Assembly (NCBI GenBank): GCA_934561485.1
Contig: CAKTGS010000098.1
Span: 1 to 7,220, forward strand
Source of the DNA: an uncultured Faecalibacterium sp.
GTDB lineage: Bacteria > Bacillota > Clostridia > Oscillospirales > Ruminococcaceae
Direction of reading: 5' to 3'
Length of the DNA stretch: 7,220 nucleotides
The position numbers were made by a program, and so were the translations under genes. The notes beneath the pieces are model-generated. The model was not told the DNA's origin and searched no databases. It saw nothing but the letters and a program-made list of their open reading frames with translations. Below, in pieces: positions 4,880-7,220 of this stretch. Numbering within the stretch: the stretch's first letter is position 1; every line of letters starts with the position of its first letter.

Positions 4880-6631
4880 TCAGTCGTAATAGTTGATGGT
4901 ACCGTGCCAGTCATAGTCAAATGCAGCAAATCCTACCTCACAGTCCCGGCTGATGGTCACGCTGGGCACCAAGGGGCAGAATGCAAAAGCCTTTTCGCCA
5001 ATGTATTTTACGCTGCGCGGGATCACCAGCGAAGTCATTTTTTCGCAGTCAAAGAAAGCCTCCACTCCGATTTTTTCGGTTCCTTCGGGAATCACTGCCG
5101 AGGTCAGTCCGCACCATCGGAAAGCAGCCTTTTCTATGCGCTTCAAATTCTTTGGCATCTGGACAGTTGTTAAGTTTTTACACCAATAAAATGCACGTTC
5201 CGGAATCACCGTCAGATTGTCCGACAGCGTCACCTCATGCAGATTCAGACAGTTTTCAAATGCCCTTTCGTCCATCTGCGTCACCGTTGCAGGCACGGTA
5301 TAACTTGCCGCCGGCGCGGCCGGGCAGTACTGAATCAGCCGGGTTTTGGATTTATCAAACAATGCACCATTCTCTGCCGTAAAATACGGATTTGCAGGGT
5401 CCACCGTGATATTCCTCAGATACCATTTTCCATTTCCCGAATCACTGTTAAAATCTCCTTCTATGTAGAAGGCATTCTTTTCAATCGTTTTGACCGATGC
5501 CGGAATTGCGATGGTTTCTACTCTGCTGCAGCCACTCATGAAATAGCTCCCAAGCGATTCCAAGGTATCGGGCAGGCGAATCTCCGTCAGATTATCATAG
5601 TGTCGATAATCGTCCGGGCCAGGAGCTATTTCTGCAAATACTCCCGCCCCCAGCCGGGTAATTCCTTCTTCCACCTGGATTTTTTTGATCTGCAGCCGCA
5701 GCGGCTCGAATTTGTTCCAAAAGTCATCTTCGTCCCCCCAGTCTTCCAGCGCCCCGGAGCCGTAAATGTACAGCGTGCCTGCGGCGTCAAGGCCCCAGAA
5801 CACGGTGCTGCTGCACTGGCCCTCGTGCACAAAGGCGGCTGGCTTGACCGGCCCCTGTGCCGCCGGAGTCGCCGGCTGTGCTTCCGTGCCAGATGCAGCG
5901 GACTGCTCCACGGCTTCTTCCGGCTCTGCATCGAGGTCTGTCTCTTCCGTATCCGCAGGCTCTTCCCCGCTGTCGGCGTCCGGTTCCTCTGGATCCGCCG
6001 GGGTATCCGGACCGTTTTCTGCTTCGTCCAGCTTTTTCTGCAGAGCGTCCTGCTCCTGCTTCACATCCTGGCCCAAGCTGGTCAGAGTGCTGTAGTCGTC
6101 CTGCGCGTCCTGATAGCGTTCCAACGTTACACACAGGGCGGCATGTGCCCGCAGCACCAGCACCAGCTGGGCCGTGATCTTCTCACGGTCCACGCCCTCT
6201 GCGGTACCGGCATCGTCCGCGTTCAGCTGTGCGGCCGCCAGCGCATAGGCATCCGCCGCCTGTTCCGGCTGCTGCAGGGCTTCATACATGGCAGCCTGCC
6301 CGCTGCAGGCCAGTGCCAGCGTGTAAGGAACGTCCTCCGCCAGCTGGGCCGCCATTTCGTAGTCTGCCAAGGCCTTTTCGTACTCGCCCATGGCTTCGTA
6401 GGCCTGTGCACGGCCCAGGTAGGCCTGGATGTCGTTCGGGTCCAGACGAATGGCCTCTGTAAACTGGACCACCGCCTCGGAATAGTTCATCTCGGTCAGG
6501 TATCGCTGCCCCAGCTCCAGATAGTCCGCCGCCTTGTGTGCGCCGGATGCGCAGGCAGCGAGCAGCATTGCCGCCAGCAGAAAAACTGCCGTAAGCCGCA
6601 GTGCCGCACGTTTTTTGGTCTCCGCAAACAT
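4880..6631 (-). CDS. Lipoprotein with TPR repeats and BspA-type leucine-rich repeat domain
   Basis: This is a 583-aa predicted surface lipoprotein of unknown specific role. A basic N-terminus and hydrophobic stretch end in the lipobox LAAC (Cys27). Residues about 35-102 hold two clear TPR units (GQRYLTEMNYSEAVVQFTEA, then AYLGRAQAYEAMGEYEKALA), with weaker helical repeats to about 195. Residues about 203-258 are a Pro/Glu/Asp/Ala-rich linker. A BspA-style segment with GTLYIYGSGALEDWG follows (285-299), then LRR_5 repeats from about 345 to 560 of the pattern LxxVxLPxxLxxIxxxAFxxC. These modules are known for protein binding and, in BspA, host or cell contact; the function here is inferred only. 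The ATG at 6631 has AGGAGG 9 nt upstream. The gene has its own promoter and terminator, so it is a single-gene unit. Its LRR half is clearly AT-richer than its TPR half. Confidence 0.88.
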   Translation of the reverse strand: MFAETKKRAALRLTAVFLLAAMLLAACASGAHKAADYLELGQRYLTEMNYSEAVVQFTEAIRLDPNDIQAYLGRAQAYEAMGEYEKALADYEMAAQLAEDVPYTLALACSGQAAMYEALQQPEQAADAYALAAAQLNADDAGTAEGVDREKITAQLVLVLRAHAALCVTLERYQDAQDDYSTLTSLGQDVKQEQDALQKKLDEAENGPDTPADPEEPDADSGEEPADTEETDLDAEPEEAVEQSAASGTEAQPATPAAQGPVKPAAFVHEGQCSSTVFWGLDAAGTLYIYGSGALEDWGDEDDFWNKFEPLRLQIKKIQVEEGITRLGAGVFAEIAPGPDDYRHYDNLTEIRLPDTLESLGSYFMSGCSRVETIAIPASVKTIEKNAFYIEGDFNSDSGNGKWYLRNITVDPANPYFTAENGALFDKSKTRLIQYCPAAPAASYTVPATVTQMDERAFENCLNLHEVTLSDNLTVIPERAFYWCKNLTTVQMPKNLKRIEKAAFRWCGLTSAVIPEGTEKIGVEAFFDCEKMTSLVIPRSVKYIGEKAFAFCPLVPSVTISRDCEVGFAAFDYDWHGTINYYD

Positions 6632-6655
6632 TGCAAGATTCCTCCTTTTTCTACC

Positions 6656-6684
6656 ATCTTACCCATTGCCGCCCCGGGTGTCAA
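6656..6684 (-). promoter_or_regulatory. Promoter of the TPR/LRR lipoprotein gene
   Basis: A perfect -35 TTGACA (6684-6679), a 17-nt spacer and a weaker -10 TAAGAT (6661-6656, four of six matches) lie between the lysC terminator and the gene. Transcription would start near 6649, at the edge of the ribosome binding site AAAAAGGAGG (6650-6641), so the leader would be only about 18 nt. Confidence 0.65.
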
Positions 6685-6749
6685 CGCTGCCCGCCCGATT
6701 TGGCACTGCACACAAAGCCGCACCCGTTTTGTGCAGCATTCTGCCCAAC

Positions 6750-6789
6750 AAAAAAGCGCCGTGCCGCTTCCGGAAAAGCAGCACAGCGC
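6750..6789 (-). terminator. Intrinsic terminator of lysC
   Basis: GCGCTGTGCTGCTT (6789-6776) pairs with AAGCGGCACGGCGC (6769-6756): 14 bp including two G-U pairs around a 6-nt loop, followed directly by TTTTTT (6755-6750). It lies about 20 nt after the lysC stop codon and isolates lysC from the lipoprotein gene. Confidence 0.92.
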
Positions 6790-6809
6790 AATGGTTTTGA
6801 ATGGAGAGA

Positions 6810-7220
6810 TCAGTCAAACAGCATATCGTGGATGGCGCCGACAGCCTTGTCGGCGTCTGCACGGTCGATGATGCAGGAGATCTTGATCTCACTGGTGGAG
6901 ATCATCTTGATGTTGATGTTGTTGTTGGACAGTGCCTCAAACATCTTGGAAGCCACGCCGCTGTGGCTCTGCATGCCGGCACCCACAATGGACACCTTGG
7001 CACCGGTTTTGTCCACGCTGACATCGTTGAAGTGTGCGGTATCCTTCAGCACGCGCATGGCCAGGTCGGCTTCGCCTTCCGAGCAGGTAAAGCTGATATC
7101 CTTTTTGCCGTCACGGCCGGTGGACTGCAGAATGATATCCACATTGATGTTCTTCTGGGCCAGCAGGCCAAAGATCTTGAAGCTGGTGCCCGGCTCATCG
7201 GGAACGTTCAGAATCGTGAT
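6810..7220 (-). CDS. lysC: Aspartate kinase, C-terminal ACT regulatory region (5' part beyond the right edge)
   Basis: Aspartate kinase phosphorylates L-aspartate, the first step to lysine, threonine, methionine and diaminopimelate. The last 136 residues are present, in frame to the right edge. They hold two ACT domains, the amino-acid-binding feedback modules of this enzyme. The first includes VPDEPGTSFKIFGLLAQKNI and a following beta strand. The second includes VSIVGAGMQSHSGVASKMFE and the hallmark TSEIKISCIID near the C-terminus. An internal GTG at 7142 could look like a start, but the frame continues upstream with conserved aspartokinase sequence, so the gene is simply cut by the window. 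In many bacteria an internal start of this kind yields a separate regulatory beta subunit; I see no ribosome binding site evidence for that here. The gene ends at its own terminator. Confidence 0.94.
   Translation of the reverse strand: MTILNVPDEPGTSFKIFGLLAQKNINVDIILQSTGRDGKKDISFTCSEGEADLAMRVLKDTAHFNDVSVDKTGAKVSIVGAGMQSHSGVASKMFEALSNNNINIKMISTSEIKISCIIDRADADKAVGAIHDMLFD

Noticed and set aside
5237..6871. Plus-strand open frame of 544 codons opposite the lipoprotein gene and the lysC end
   Set aside because: Although long, it is Arg/Cys/His-rich, has no recognisable motif, and runs through two promoter/terminator regions on the other strand. The minus-strand frame has a lipobox, TPR and LRR repeats.
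6810..7142. Separate small ACT-domain protein starting at GTG 7142
   Set aside because: The frame continues upstream to the window edge with conserved aspartokinase residues (VPDEPGTSFKIFG), so this is the cut C-terminus of lysC.

Overview
The window is a GC-rich stretch in which every recognisable gene lies on the minus strand, so it reads from right to left. Gene content and protein style suggest a gut Firmicute of the Oscillospiraceae/Ruminococcaceae (Faecalibacterium, Gemmiger or Subdoligranulum type). This is inferred from the YfmF/YfmH protease pair, an L21-type leader before rplU, the BspA-like leucine-rich repeat lipoprotein and codon choice. No rRNA or database match is available to settle it.

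Reading along the minus strand: (1) 7220-6810 is the C-terminal regulatory half of aspartate kinase (lysC; its kinase domain lies beyond the right edge), closed by a strong intrinsic terminator at 6789-6750. (2) 6684-4820 is a single-gene unit: a promoter with a perfect -35 box, a lipoprotein with TPR repeats, an acidic linker and a BspA-type leucine-rich repeat domain, then a terminator. (3) 4774-174 is an apparent four-gene operon with its own near-consensus promoter: a membrane-anchored VanY-type D,D-carboxypeptidase, YfmF (TTG start), YfmH and Lgt. The last three genes overlap or nearly abut, so they are probably translationally coupled. (4) 144-1 holds a promoter, a structured leader that fits the ribosomal protein L21 leader, and the first nine codons of rplU, which runs off the left edge.

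The operon combines cell-wall trimming (VanY-like), a two-subunit M16 protease-like pair named for EF-P modification in Bacillus, and the first enzyme of lipoprotein maturation (Lgt). The two M16 proteins have complementary half-sites: YfmH has the HxxEH zinc site, and YfmF lacks it but has the R...Y substrate-binding motif. They most likely work as a heterodimer. The TPR/LRR lipoprotein next door has a clear lipobox and would be a substrate of Lgt.

This is mostly a housekeeping region; I see no mobile element, CRISPR array, tRNA, rRNA or defence system. The points most worth a second look are the coupling of the M16 pair to Lgt, the composition break inside the TPR/LRR gene, the loss of the usual arginine in the VanY-type enzyme, and the L21 leader. 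All intergenic stretches are shorter than 300 bases and are accounted for by the promoters, terminators and leaders listed.
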